Source: Corynebacterium guangdongense (lineage in GTDB: Bacteria; Actinomycetota; Actinomycetes; Mycobacteriales; Mycobacteriaceae). Taken from it: 64,000 nucleotides of DNA. The DNA is taken from the NCBI RefSeq assembly GCF_030408915.1, contig NZ_CP047654.1:62001-126000 (forward strand), in the 5' to 3' direction. The notes beneath the pieces are model-generated. The model was not told the origin of the DNA. It saw nothing but the letters and a program-made list of their open reading frames with translations, and did no database searches. Both the position numbers and the translations under genes were made by a program. Positions 15,106 through 21,874 of this stretch are shown one piece after another (positions within the stretch are counted from its first letter, which is position 1; the number at the start of each line of letters is the position of its first letter).

Positions 15106-15645
15106 CTAGAAGCTGGAGCCCAGGTTCGGCAGCCGGAGATTGACCTGGCCGGTGATCTGGGCGATGGCCTGCTCGATGATGGTCAGGACGTCGGGGATGA
15201 CCACGGAGACCGGGCCGGCCGGGACGGTGACGTAGGGGGTGCCCGGGGCGACGCCGACGTTGATGGCGTCAGCCGGCGGTGCGGGCTGGGCCGGGGCGCT
15301 CGGAACGCCGGGAGCGTTCGGTGCCGGGGCGCTCGGGGCGGGGGCGCCCGGAGCCGGTGCCTGCGCGCCGCCACCCTTGAGGCCGCAGCGGTTGGCGGCC
15401 TCCTCGACGCGGTTGAGCGCATCGGTGATCTCGCCGCCACGCGGGTGGAAGGGGGCGACCAGCTGGGCCTGGGAGCGGATGGACTCGTACTCGGCCTCCG
15501 TGGTCCAGTAGGCCTCGGCCTGGGTGCAGGAGATCTGGCCCGCCGGGATCTTGGCGAGGGCGTCGTCGATGGCGTCGGCGTTCGCGATGGCGGGGGACAG
15601 GGTGACGGCGGTGGCGGCGGCGATGGCGGCGAAACGGGTCTTCAT
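15106..15645 (-). CDS. Secreted Pro/Ala-rich protein
   Basis: This is an exported protein of about 179 residues. The signal peptide MKTRFAAIAAATAVTLSPAIANA is cleaved after ANA, near residue 23. The mature N-terminal half is helical with two cysteines (ISCTQAEAYW and ANRCGLKGG) likely to form a disulfide. A Pro/Ala linker (APAPGAPAPSAPAPNAPG) crosses to a C-terminal beta/helical part ending in an Ile/Leu-rich amphipathic helix. I know no named family; it resembles envelope-associated corynebacterial proteins. An ATG nine bases upstream is an alternative start. It has its own terminator. Confidence 0.75.
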   Translation of the reverse strand: MKTRFAAIAAATAVTLSPAIANADAIDDALAKIPAGQISCTQAEAYWTTEAEYESIRSQAQLVAPFHPRGGEITDALNRVEEAANRCGLKGGGAQAPAPGAPAPSAPAPNAPGVPSAPAQPAPPADAINVGVAPGTPYVTVPAGPVSVVIPDVLTIIEQAIAQITGQVNLRLPNLGSSF

Positions 15646-15695
15646 GCCGGCCATCATCGCACGGTTGTGACGGGAGTGAAAGCGCAATGCCCTGA

Positions 15696-17009
15696 TTAGC
15701 CGACAAACTTGCGGATCAGCGAGTCGTAGGCCCGCACAGTGAGGTTGAGGTCCTCCAGGTGAAGGTGCTCGTCGTGGGAGTGCAGCTGCGAATGCGCCGC
15801 CGCCAGGCTGCGCTCCCTGGCGTGCAGCGCGAAACCGAAGCCCTTGCCCCCGGCGTAGCGGGCGAAGCGCAGGTCGGAGCCCCCCGTGGAGAAGATCGGG
15901 ATGACGTCGCTGTCCGGGTAGAACTCGCCGTAGGTCTCGACGATGGCGTCCCACAGCGGGCCCTCCGGCGCAGACACCGTCGCCGGTTCAGTGAGCAGGT
16001 GCGTGATGGTGACCTGGTCGGCCATGTCGCCCAGCGCCTCGGTCAACATCGCGTCCACGTCCTCCTGTGAGACGCCCGTGGGCTGGCGAATGTCCAGGTC
16101 CAGTGACGCGGTCGACGGCAGCACGTTGATCGCGCTGCCGGCGCGCACGATGGTCTGCGCGATGGTGGTGTGGGAGAACGCGTCCGCGAAGGAGGCGAGG
16201 TCACCGAACTCGTGAAAGTCACCCTCGCCGCGCATCAGTGATTCGTTGAGCTCCTCGTCGAAACGGAAGGCCTTCACGAAGATCTGCCACGACCTGTCGT
16301 CGATCATCGGGCGGTGGGCCAGGGAAATGCGGCGGGCGACTTCCCCGATCTTCACGATCGCCGAGTCCCTGCCGTAGGGCGTCGACCCGTGGCCGGCGTC
16401 GCCGGAGACGGTCAGGCGTCGCTGCGCGGCGCCGTTCTCACCGACGTTGACGACGATGGTGTCCGATCCGTCGCGTCCCGGGATGTGGGAGCCGCCGGTC
16501 TCGGAGAGACAGTTCTTCCACGAGAACGCGTCCGGGGCGTTCTGGTGGATCCATCCGGCGCCGAGTCCGGCGCGGGCCTCCTCGTCGGCGAGTCCCACCA
16601 TCGTCAGCGTGCCCCGGGTGCCACGCTTGGCCGCCTCGCGGGTGACGGCGGCCATCGTCGCGGTGATGAAGAGCATGTCGACGGCGCCGCGGCCGTAGAT
16701 CTTCTCGTCCCTGATCTCCGCGCCGAAGGGGGCCACCGTCCACTTGGTGTGATCCACCGGAACCACGTCGGTGTGGCCGAGCAGCGTCAGCGGCTCCGCG
16801 TCCGGGTCGGACCCCTCGACGGTGAAGGCGATGGAGACGCGGCCCGGGTGCGGTTCAAAACGCTGGACCTTGACGTCGGTGCCCTCGAAGAACTTGGCGA
16901 GGGACTCCGCGTTGCGCACCTCCCCGCCGGAATCCGGCGTGCCGTCGTTGACGCACGCGTTGCGGATCATCTCCTGGAGGAGCTGAAGGGTGTCATGGTA
17001 CAGGCTCAT
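15696..17009 (-). CDS. M20 family metallopeptidase/deacylase
   Basis: This 437-residue cytosolic zinc hydrolase is of the M20 (dipeptidase, ArgE/DapE-like) group. The metal-binding and catalytic segments are LLGHTDVVPVD (His and Asp ligands), GRGAVDM and GLADEEARAGLGA (catalytic Glu pair). The dimerisation lid lies between about residues 190 and 330, and ISTGGSDLRFARYAG holds the late His/Asp region. TAGGAT lies 6 bases before the ATG, so the mRNA is probably leaderless. It faces the YdhR-like gene with 31 bases between starts. Likely substrates are dipeptides or N-acyl amino acids. Confidence 0.9.
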   Translation of the reverse strand: MSLYHDTLQLLQEMIRNACVNDGTPDSGGEVRNAESLAKFFEGTDVKVQRFEPHPGRVSIAFTVEGSDPDAEPLTLLGHTDVVPVDHTKWTVAPFGAEIRDEKIYGRGAVDMLFITATMAAVTREAAKRGTRGTLTMVGLADEEARAGLGAGWIHQNAPDAFSWKNCLSETGGSHIPGRDGSDTIVVNVGENGAAQRRLTVSGDAGHGSTPYGRDSAIVKIGEVARRISLAHRPMIDDRSWQIFVKAFRFDEELNESLMRGEGDFHEFGDLASFADAFSHTTIAQTIVRAGSAINVLPSTASLDLDIRQPTGVSQEDVDAMLTEALGDMADQVTITHLLTEPATVSAPEGPLWDAIVETYGEFYPDSDVIPIFSTGGSDLRFARYAGGKGFGFALHARERSLAAAHSQLHSHDEHLHLEDLNLTVRAYDSLIRKFVG

Positions 17010-17040
17010 ACGGCCATCCTATCGGGCGTAAAGGGGGGCC

Positions 17041-17352
17041 ATGACAACTCTTCTCGTATTTGAATTCCCCTCCACCGGCCCCTTCGGCGCTGAGGCGGTC
17101 GAGGCCTACCGCGATCTCGCCATCGACATCGCCGGCGAGGAGGGCCTGGTGTGGAAGGTCTGGATCGAGGACCCGGCTCGCCAGGTCGCCGGCGGCGTCT
17201 ACCTCTTCACCACCGAAGAGCTCGCCGACGCCTACACCGCCAAGCACACCACCCGTCTCGAGAGCTTCGGCGTCACCGGTGTCACCGCCACCAGGTACCA
17301 GGTCAACCAGGAGCTCTCCGAACTTGACCACGCCGTCCTCAGGCGCCCCTGA
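17041..17352 (+). CDS. YdhR-like putative monooxygenase (dimeric alpha-beta barrel)
   Basis: This 103-residue protein matches the YdhR type of small ferredoxin-fold dimers annotated as putative monooxygenases: TTLLVFEFPSTGPFG at the start, then EEGLVWKVWIEDPA and GGVYLFTTEELADAYTAKHT. It holds no cofactor motif. The AGGGGGGCC stretch before the ATG may serve as its ribosome site. It is 24 bases upstream of the DinB-like gene, so the two may be co-transcribed. The biological role is not established. Confidence 0.8.
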   Translation: MTTLLVFEFPSTGPFGAEAVEAYRDLAIDIAGEEGLVWKVWIEDPARQVAGGVYLFTTEELADAYTAKHTTRLESFGVTGVTATRYQVNQELSELDHAVLRRP

Positions 17353-17363
17353 CAGGGCGCACC

Positions 17364-17369
17364 TACACT
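17364..17369 (+). promoter_or_regulatory. Leaderless -10 box of the DinB-like gene
   Basis: TACACT lies exactly 7 bases before the ATG at 17377, so transcription would begin at the start codon. Confidence 0.5.
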
Positions 17370-17376
17370 CGGGGCC

Positions 17377-17880
17377 ATGAACCTCAACACCACCCTCATT
17401 GATCTCGCTGACCGCGCCGAAGTTTCCGTCAAGACCCTCCCGGCACTGACCGCCGGGCAGCTCAACGCCCACCCGCTCGGCCACCCGAACTCCATCGCCT
17501 GGCTCCTGTGGCACACCGGCCGCGTGCTCGACGCTCTGACCAGCCCGCTGACCGGTGACGAGCAGCTCTGGGACGCGGAGTACAAGGCCAAGTTCGGTCT
17601 CGGCGCGCTCGCCGACGGCACCGGCGTCGGCCACACCACCGAGGAGGCCGCCCAGATCACCGCCGAGGATCAGGACCTCCTCACCGACTACATCGTCGCC
17701 GGCCTCGAGCGCTGGCGTCAGTACGTCGCCTCCGTCGAGAACGTCGATGAGTTCGAGGAGATCGTCGGTGAGTTCAAGGGCGGCCCCCAGACCCGCCAGG
17801 CGAAGCTCACCCTCGCCATGGTCGACGCCGTGCGCCACATCGACCAGGCCCTCTATGTCGCCGGCATGCCGGAGCTTTAA
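17377..17880 (+). CDS. DinB-like/mycothiol transferase family protein
   Basis: This 167-residue four-helix-bundle protein is of the DinB/DUF664 superfamily, whose actinobacterial members include mycothiol-dependent S-transferases. Likely metal-binding histidines are in PNSIAWLLWHTGRVLD and in the C-terminal AVRHIDQALYVAGMP; these, with a third near HTTEEAAQ, are typical ligand positions. Mycothiol is the main thiol in corynebacteria, so conjugation or maleylpyruvate-isomerase-like chemistry is plausible. The exact reaction is unknown. Confidence 0.82.
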   Translation: MNLNTTLIDLADRAEVSVKTLPALTAGQLNAHPLGHPNSIAWLLWHTGRVLDALTSPLTGDEQLWDAEYKAKFGLGALADGTGVGHTTEEAAQITAEDQDLLTDYIVAGLERWRQYVASVENVDEFEEIVGEFKGGPQTRQAKLTLAMVDAVRHIDQALYVAGMPEL

Positions 17881-17924
17881 CACCCGGCTTGTCGACGCCG
17901 GAGCGTGATCCCCGCGTCGGCGCG

Positions 17925-19349
17925 CTAAGGCAGAATCCGCTTGCCCAGCTTCAACGCGGTCCGCGCCACCGTCGCGAACTTCTCCCGGGGCAGGAATTCC
18001 GGCCCTGAGGTGGACATGAAGCGCTGGACGGCGATGGTGCGCGGCTCGGTGTACTTGAGCAGCCCGTGGTCACCCTGGCGCCGGCCGACGCCGGAGGCCT
18101 TCCAACCGCCCATCGGTGCGTGGAGGGAAATCCAGGCCGCGGAGTAGCCCTCATTGACGTTCACCGTTCCGGCGTGCATGCGGGAGGCCAGCGCGCGGCC
18201 GGTGGCGGTGGCCGCCCAGATGGAGGCGTTGAGTCCGTAGTGGGTGTCGTTGGCCCTGTGCACGGCGTCATCCAGGCTGTCGACGATCTCGATGTAGACC
18301 ACCGGGCCGAAGACCTCCTCGCGGTGCAGGGCGGCGTCGGCGGGAACGTCGGTGAGGACGGTGGGGGCGTAGAAGGTGCCGCCGAGTGATTTTCCGCCGG
18401 TCAGCACCCTCGCGCCCCGGGACACGGCGTCCTCGACCAGGGCGGAGACCTTGGCGTGGTGCTCGGCCGAGATCAGCGAGCCCATGTCCACCGTCCAGTC
18501 GCGGGAGCCGTCGACGCGCATTGCCTCCACGTGGGCGACGAACGCGGGAATGAACTCCGCGGCGACGTCACGATGGACGTAGATCCGCTCGACGGAGATG
18601 CACAGCTGGCCCGCGTTGGAGAAGCAGGCGTTCACGGCGCCGCGGGCGGCGCGGGCGAGATCCGCGTCGGGGGCGACGATCATCGGGTTCTTGCCGCCGA
18701 GTTCTCCGGAGAAGCCGATCAGCCGCTGCCCGGCCTGCGCGGCCAGGGCGCGGCCGGTCTCGGTGGAGCCGGTGAACATGAGGTAGTCGCACTGCGCCAC
18801 GATCTCCTGGCCGACCACCGAACCGGCCCCGGTGACGACCTGGAGCAGGTCCTCGTCCAGCCCGGCCTCATGGAGGAGCGCGGCGGCGGTGAGCGCGGTG
18901 CGCGGAGTCTTCGCGTCGGGCTTGATGACGACCGCGTTCCCCGCGATCAGGGCGGCGACGGCGTCGGACAGCGCCAGGATGAGCGGGTAGTTCCACGGGG
19001 CGATCACCCCGACGACGCCGACCGGTGCGTGCTCGACGTGGGTGGTGGTGATGATCGGCAGGGTCGGGCGCACGGTACGGGGCCGGAGCAGGCGGGCTGC
19101 CTGGTTGGCGTAGTGCCGGGCGGTGATGGCGGAGTCGAGGATCTCCTCGTGGGCGTCCTTGCGGGCCTTGCCGGATTCCTCCTGAATCACGTCCATGACC
19201 TCGTCCTGCCGGTCGAGCAGCAGGTCGTGGTAGCGGTACATGATCTTCTTGCGCTCGGAGACGGGGGTGTCGGCCCAGCGTCGTTGGGCGTGGCGGGCGC
19301 GGTCGAAGGCGGCCCGGGTGTCCTCGGCGGTGTGGGAGGTGACGGTCAT
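17925..19349 (-). CDS. NAD(P)-dependent aldehyde dehydrogenase (succinate-semialdehyde type)
   Basis: This 474-residue aldehyde dehydrogenase has the acyl-binding VGVIAPWNYPL, the general base in GELGGKNPM and the nucleophile C250 in SNAGQLCISVERI. Near the end it has EEVFGPVVYIE, typical of the superfamily. It resembles the succinate-semialdehyde/broad aldehyde group. The ATG at 19349 is one end of a 30-bp palindrome whose other end is the ATG of the SDR gene. An in-frame ATG at 19361 at the palindrome centre would add MLRN. The pairing suggests an alcohol-aldehyde-acid oxidation shared with that SDR. Confidence 0.9.
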   Translation of the reverse strand: MTVTSHTAEDTRAAFDRARHAQRRWADTPVSERKKIMYRYHDLLLDRQDEVMDVIQEESGKARKDAHEEILDSAITARHYANQAARLLRPRTVRPTLPIITTTHVEHAPVGVVGVIAPWNYPLILALSDAVAALIAGNAVVIKPDAKTPRTALTAAALLHEAGLDEDLLQVVTGAGSVVGQEIVAQCDYLMFTGSTETGRALAAQAGQRLIGFSGELGGKNPMIVAPDADLARAARGAVNACFSNAGQLCISVERIYVHRDVAAEFIPAFVAHVEAMRVDGSRDWTVDMGSLISAEHHAKVSALVEDAVSRGARVLTGGKSLGGTFYAPTVLTDVPADAALHREEVFGPVVYIEIVDSLDDAVHRANDTHYGLNASIWAATATGRALASRMHAGTVNVNEGYSAAWISLHAPMGGWKASGVGRRQGDHGLLKYTEPRTIAVQRFMSTSGPEFLPREKFATVARTALKLGKRILP

Positions 19350-19376
19350 GTTTCTCAGCATATGCTGAGAAACATG
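19347..19376. promoter_or_regulatory. 30-bp perfect palindrome joining two start codons, bidirectional promoter
   Basis: The arms 19347-19361 and 19362-19376 are exact reverse complements. The outermost bases are CAT and ATG, the start codons of the divergent aldehyde dehydrogenase and SDR genes. The centre CATATG holds a TATGCT -10-like box on each strand, each ending 7 bases before its ATG. Both mRNAs would be leaderless, and a dimeric regulator bound here would control both. Confidence 0.8.
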
Positions 19377-20117
19377 AAGAGCATCGTGATCACGGGAGCG
19401 GCCGGTGGCCTCGGCCGTGCGGTCGCCGAGAAGTTCCTGGCCGAGGGCTGGCTCGTCGGCGCGTACGACCTCAGCGAACCGGATCTGCCCGGCGCCGTCA
19501 CCGGCGTCCTCGACGTCACCGACGCCGAGGCATGGGAGCGGGTCCTCGCGGAGTTCGCCGAGCGTTCGGGTGGGCGAATCGACGTGCTGCACAACAACGC
19601 CGGCGTCATCATCGAGGGCCCGCTCGCCGACGCCTCCGTCACCGGCGTCGACGGCGTCATCGCCGTCAACGTCCTCGGCGTGACCCTGGGCGCTCGGGCC
19701 GCGCACCCCTACCTGCGGAAAGCGAAGGGCACCCTGGTGGGCATGGCCTCGGCGGCGGCCATCCATGGACAGCCGGGCGTGGCGGTGTACTCGGCGACGA
19801 AGTTTTACGTCAACGGGTTGACCGAGGCCCTGTCGTTGGAGTGGCGCCGGGACGGCATCCGCGTCATCGACATCAACCCCTTGTGGGCGAAGACGCCGCT
19901 GGCCGAGAACAACGCGGCATCGGTGCGCCGGCTCGGCGTCCGCATCACCCCCGGACAGGTGGCCGAGCGGGTGTGGCAGGCCGTGCACCCCGCCAACGCC
20001 TGGGAGCGGGGCGGAATGCACTACGGCGTCTCCCCGCTGGACCGGTTCCTGCTCATGCTCGGTGGCTTCGCGCCGGATCGGCTGCGGCGTCTCCTCACCG
20101 GCCTGATCGCGGGCTAG
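19374..20117 (+). CDS. Short-chain dehydrogenase/reductase
   Basis: This 247-residue classical SDR has the nucleotide-binding TGAAGGLGRAVA (about residues 7-18), NNAG, and the catalytic Y139-x3-K143 with a preceding Ser (SAAAIHGQPGVAVYSATK). The C-terminal NPLWAKTPLAENN and DRFLLMLGGFAPDRLRRLL are less conserved. It uses NAD(H) or NADP(H) on an alcohol or ketone. It is divergently paired with the aldehyde dehydrogenase through the shared palindrome. Its stop overlaps by 4 bases the stop of the convergent racemase-like gene. Confidence 0.9.
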   Translation: MKSIVITGAAGGLGRAVAEKFLAEGWLVGAYDLSEPDLPGAVTGVLDVTDAEAWERVLAEFAERSGGRIDVLHNNAGVIIEGPLADASVTGVDGVIAVNVLGVTLGARAAHPYLRKAKGTLVGMASAAAIHGQPGVAVYSATKFYVNGLTEALSLEWRRDGIRVIDINPLWAKTPLAENNAASVRRLGVRITPGQVAERVWQAVHPANAWERGGMHYGVSPLDRFLLMLGGFAPDRLRRLLTGLIAG

Positions 20118-20797
20118 GTCACCGCGGTGACCAGGTCGGCGACGTGGGCGTCGATGGTGTCGAGCTTGGGGATGGCCAGGTCGACGCCGTCGAAAAGCGG
20201 CGGCAGCTCCGTGCAGCCGAGAATGGCCAGCTGGGCGCCCTCCTCGGCGGCCAGGCGCTCGACGATGGCCGCGACCCCGTCGATGGTCTCCCGCCGGATG
20301 ACGCCCTTTTCGATCTCCTCGGTGAGCTTGCGCTGGATGTAGGAGATTTCCTCGGCGTTGGGCGTGACGCAGCGGGTGCCGGTCGCCTCGATCGGGGCGG
20401 AGACGAAGGTGCTGGTCATGGTGAACTCGGTGCCGAGCAGCGCGACCGTCTCGTACGCCGCGCTGGCGCGGACCGTCGCGTCGACCGCGCTGACCAGGGG
20501 GATCGGGGAGTCGGCCGCCACCCGGTCGAAGACCGCGTGCGTGGTGAAGGCGGTCATGGCGGCCAGATCGCAGCCGGCGTCGGCGAGCGAGCGGATACCG
20601 CCGAGCAGGTAGGTCGTGAGGCCCGCCAGATCCCCGGCGCCCATGTACTCGAAGACCTCCAGGTAGGAGAGGTTCTCAATGGTCAGGGGTGCGACGACGT
20701 CCGTGCCGGTGGCCTCCTGGATGCCACGCAGGACCCGGTCGTAGTAGATGACGGTGGATTCGGGTCCGGTGCCGCCGATGAGGCCGAGTTTCTTCAT
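20114..20797 (-). CDS. Aspartate/glutamate racemase family protein
   Basis: This 227-residue protein is of the cofactor-independent Asp/Glu racemase superfamily. Its motifs are LGLIGGTGPESTVIYYD at the N-terminus, CDLAAMTAFTTHAVFD and AILGCTELP for the second half. The usual two catalytic cysteines are only partly kept: C of GCTELP is present, while the first site reads MTAFT, with Thr where Cys-Asn-Thr is expected. The enzyme may therefore be a deaminase, lyase or altered racemase (YgeA-like). It is divergent from the SbnA-like gene with a 60-base shared promoter region. Confidence 0.85.
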   Translation of the reverse strand: MKKLGLIGGTGPESTVIYYDRVLRGIQEATGTDVVAPLTIENLSYLEVFEYMGAGDLAGLTTYLLGGIRSLADAGCDLAAMTAFTTHAVFDRVAADSPIPLVSAVDATVRASAAYETVALLGTEFTMTSTFVSAPIEATGTRCVTPNAEEISYIQRKLTEEIEKGVIRRETIDGVAAIVERLAAEEGAQLAILGCTELPPLFDGVDLAIPKLDTIDAHVADLVTAVT

Positions 20798-20823
20798 GGC
20801 ACCCACCTTAGAACCGTTCGGCC

Positions 20824-20838
20824 AGCTGTGAAACAGCT
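20824..20838. promoter_or_regulatory. Inverted repeat between racemase and SbnA-like genes
   Basis: AGCTGTGAAACAGCT (6-bp arms, 3-base centre) lies in the 60-base gap between the divergent starts, in the position expected for a dimeric regulator acting on both genes. Confidence 0.45.
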
Positions 20839-20857
20839 AAGGGAGTAGCATGCGGGT

Positions 20858-21874
20858 ATGAAAGGCGACCTCAACCCCCGCGGTGAATTTCACCCTGTGT
20901 ACGACTGCGTCACTGACGCGACGGGCGACACCCCGCTGGTCCGGATCGATGGGCTGCTCGCGCCCGTCACCGGCTACCCGCTCTGGGCGAAACTGGAGTC
21001 CTTCAACCCCAGCGGCTCCGCCAAGGATCGCACGGCGAAGGCCATGGTCGACGATGCGGTGGCCGCCGGGCTCCTGCGGCCCGGTTCCGTGGCGGTCGAG
21101 TCCAGCTCCGGCAACCTCGGCGTTGCACTGGCCCGCTTGTCGACGCTGGGTGGCTGGCAGTTCCACTGCGTCGTCGATCAGCGCACCAATTCCAGCACCC
21201 TGGCGCACATGAAGGCCCTCGGCGCGACGGTCCACCAGATCACCGCACCCGATCCCGAAACCGGGGACTGGCTCATCGCCCGGCGCAACCGCGTGGCCGA
21301 GCTGATCGAGGAGCTCGGCGCCATCAATTTCGACCAGTACTCCAACCAGGCGGCCTTCCGCGCCCACGAGGAGGGCACGATGACCGAGATCGCCGCCGCC
21401 CTCCACCACGCCCCGGATCACCTCTACGTCGCGGTGAGCACCACCGGCACCATCGGCGGCTGCCAGCGCTGGCTGCGGGCACATGACGCCCCGACCCGGG
21501 TGGTCGCCGTCGATTCCGTCGGCTCCGTGCTTTTCGACGGTGAACGCGGCACCCGCCTCCTGCCGGGCTACGGGGCGGGAACGGTCACCGACCTGTCGCG
21601 CCAGGTCAGGCCCGACACGGTGCAGCGGATGAGCCCCGCCCAGGCGGTCGACGGCGCCCGTCGGCTGGCCCGGACCACGGCCGTCCTGCCCGGCGCCTCC
21701 GGGGGAGCGGTCGTCGCGGCCTACCTCGACGACGTCCGCACCGGCGCCGTCCGGCCCGGCGAGGAGACGGTGCTCGTCCTGCACGACGAGGGCACCGCCT
21801 ACCTGGACACCATCTACGACGACGACTGGGTGCATGAGAACATCGCCCCGATCCTGGAGGAGAACAAGCAGTGA
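20858..21874 (+). CDS. SbnA-like PLP-dependent synthase (cysteine-synthase fold)
   Basis: This 338-residue fold-type II PLP enzyme has the lysine Schiff base K56 in NPSGSAKDRTA, the substrate loop SSSGNLGVALA and the phosphate-binding STTGTIGG. It is closer to SbnA (O-phosphoserine plus glutamate to N-(2-amino-2-carboxyethyl)glutamate, a step to 2,3-diaminopropionate) than to CysK: YDCVTDATGDTPLV at the N-terminus and DQYSNQAAFRAHEEGTM are SbnA-like. Its TGA overlaps the GTG of the fusion gene, so the two products almost surely act together. SbnB, the usual partner oxidase, is absent here. Confidence 0.85.
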   Translation: MKGDLNPRGEFHPVYDCVTDATGDTPLVRIDGLLAPVTGYPLWAKLESFNPSGSAKDRTAKAMVDDAVAAGLLRPGSVAVESSSGNLGVALARLSTLGGWQFHCVVDQRTNSSTLAHMKALGATVHQITAPDPETGDWLIARRNRVAELIEELGAINFDQYSNQAAFRAHEEGTMTEIAAALHHAPDHLYVAVSTTGTIGGCQRWLRAHDAPTRVVAVDSVGSVLFDGERGTRLLPGYGAGTVTDLSRQVRPDTVQRMSPAQAVDGARRLARTTAVLPGASGGAVVAAYLDDVRTGAVRPGEETVLVLHDEGTAYLDTIYDDDWVHENIAPILEENKQ

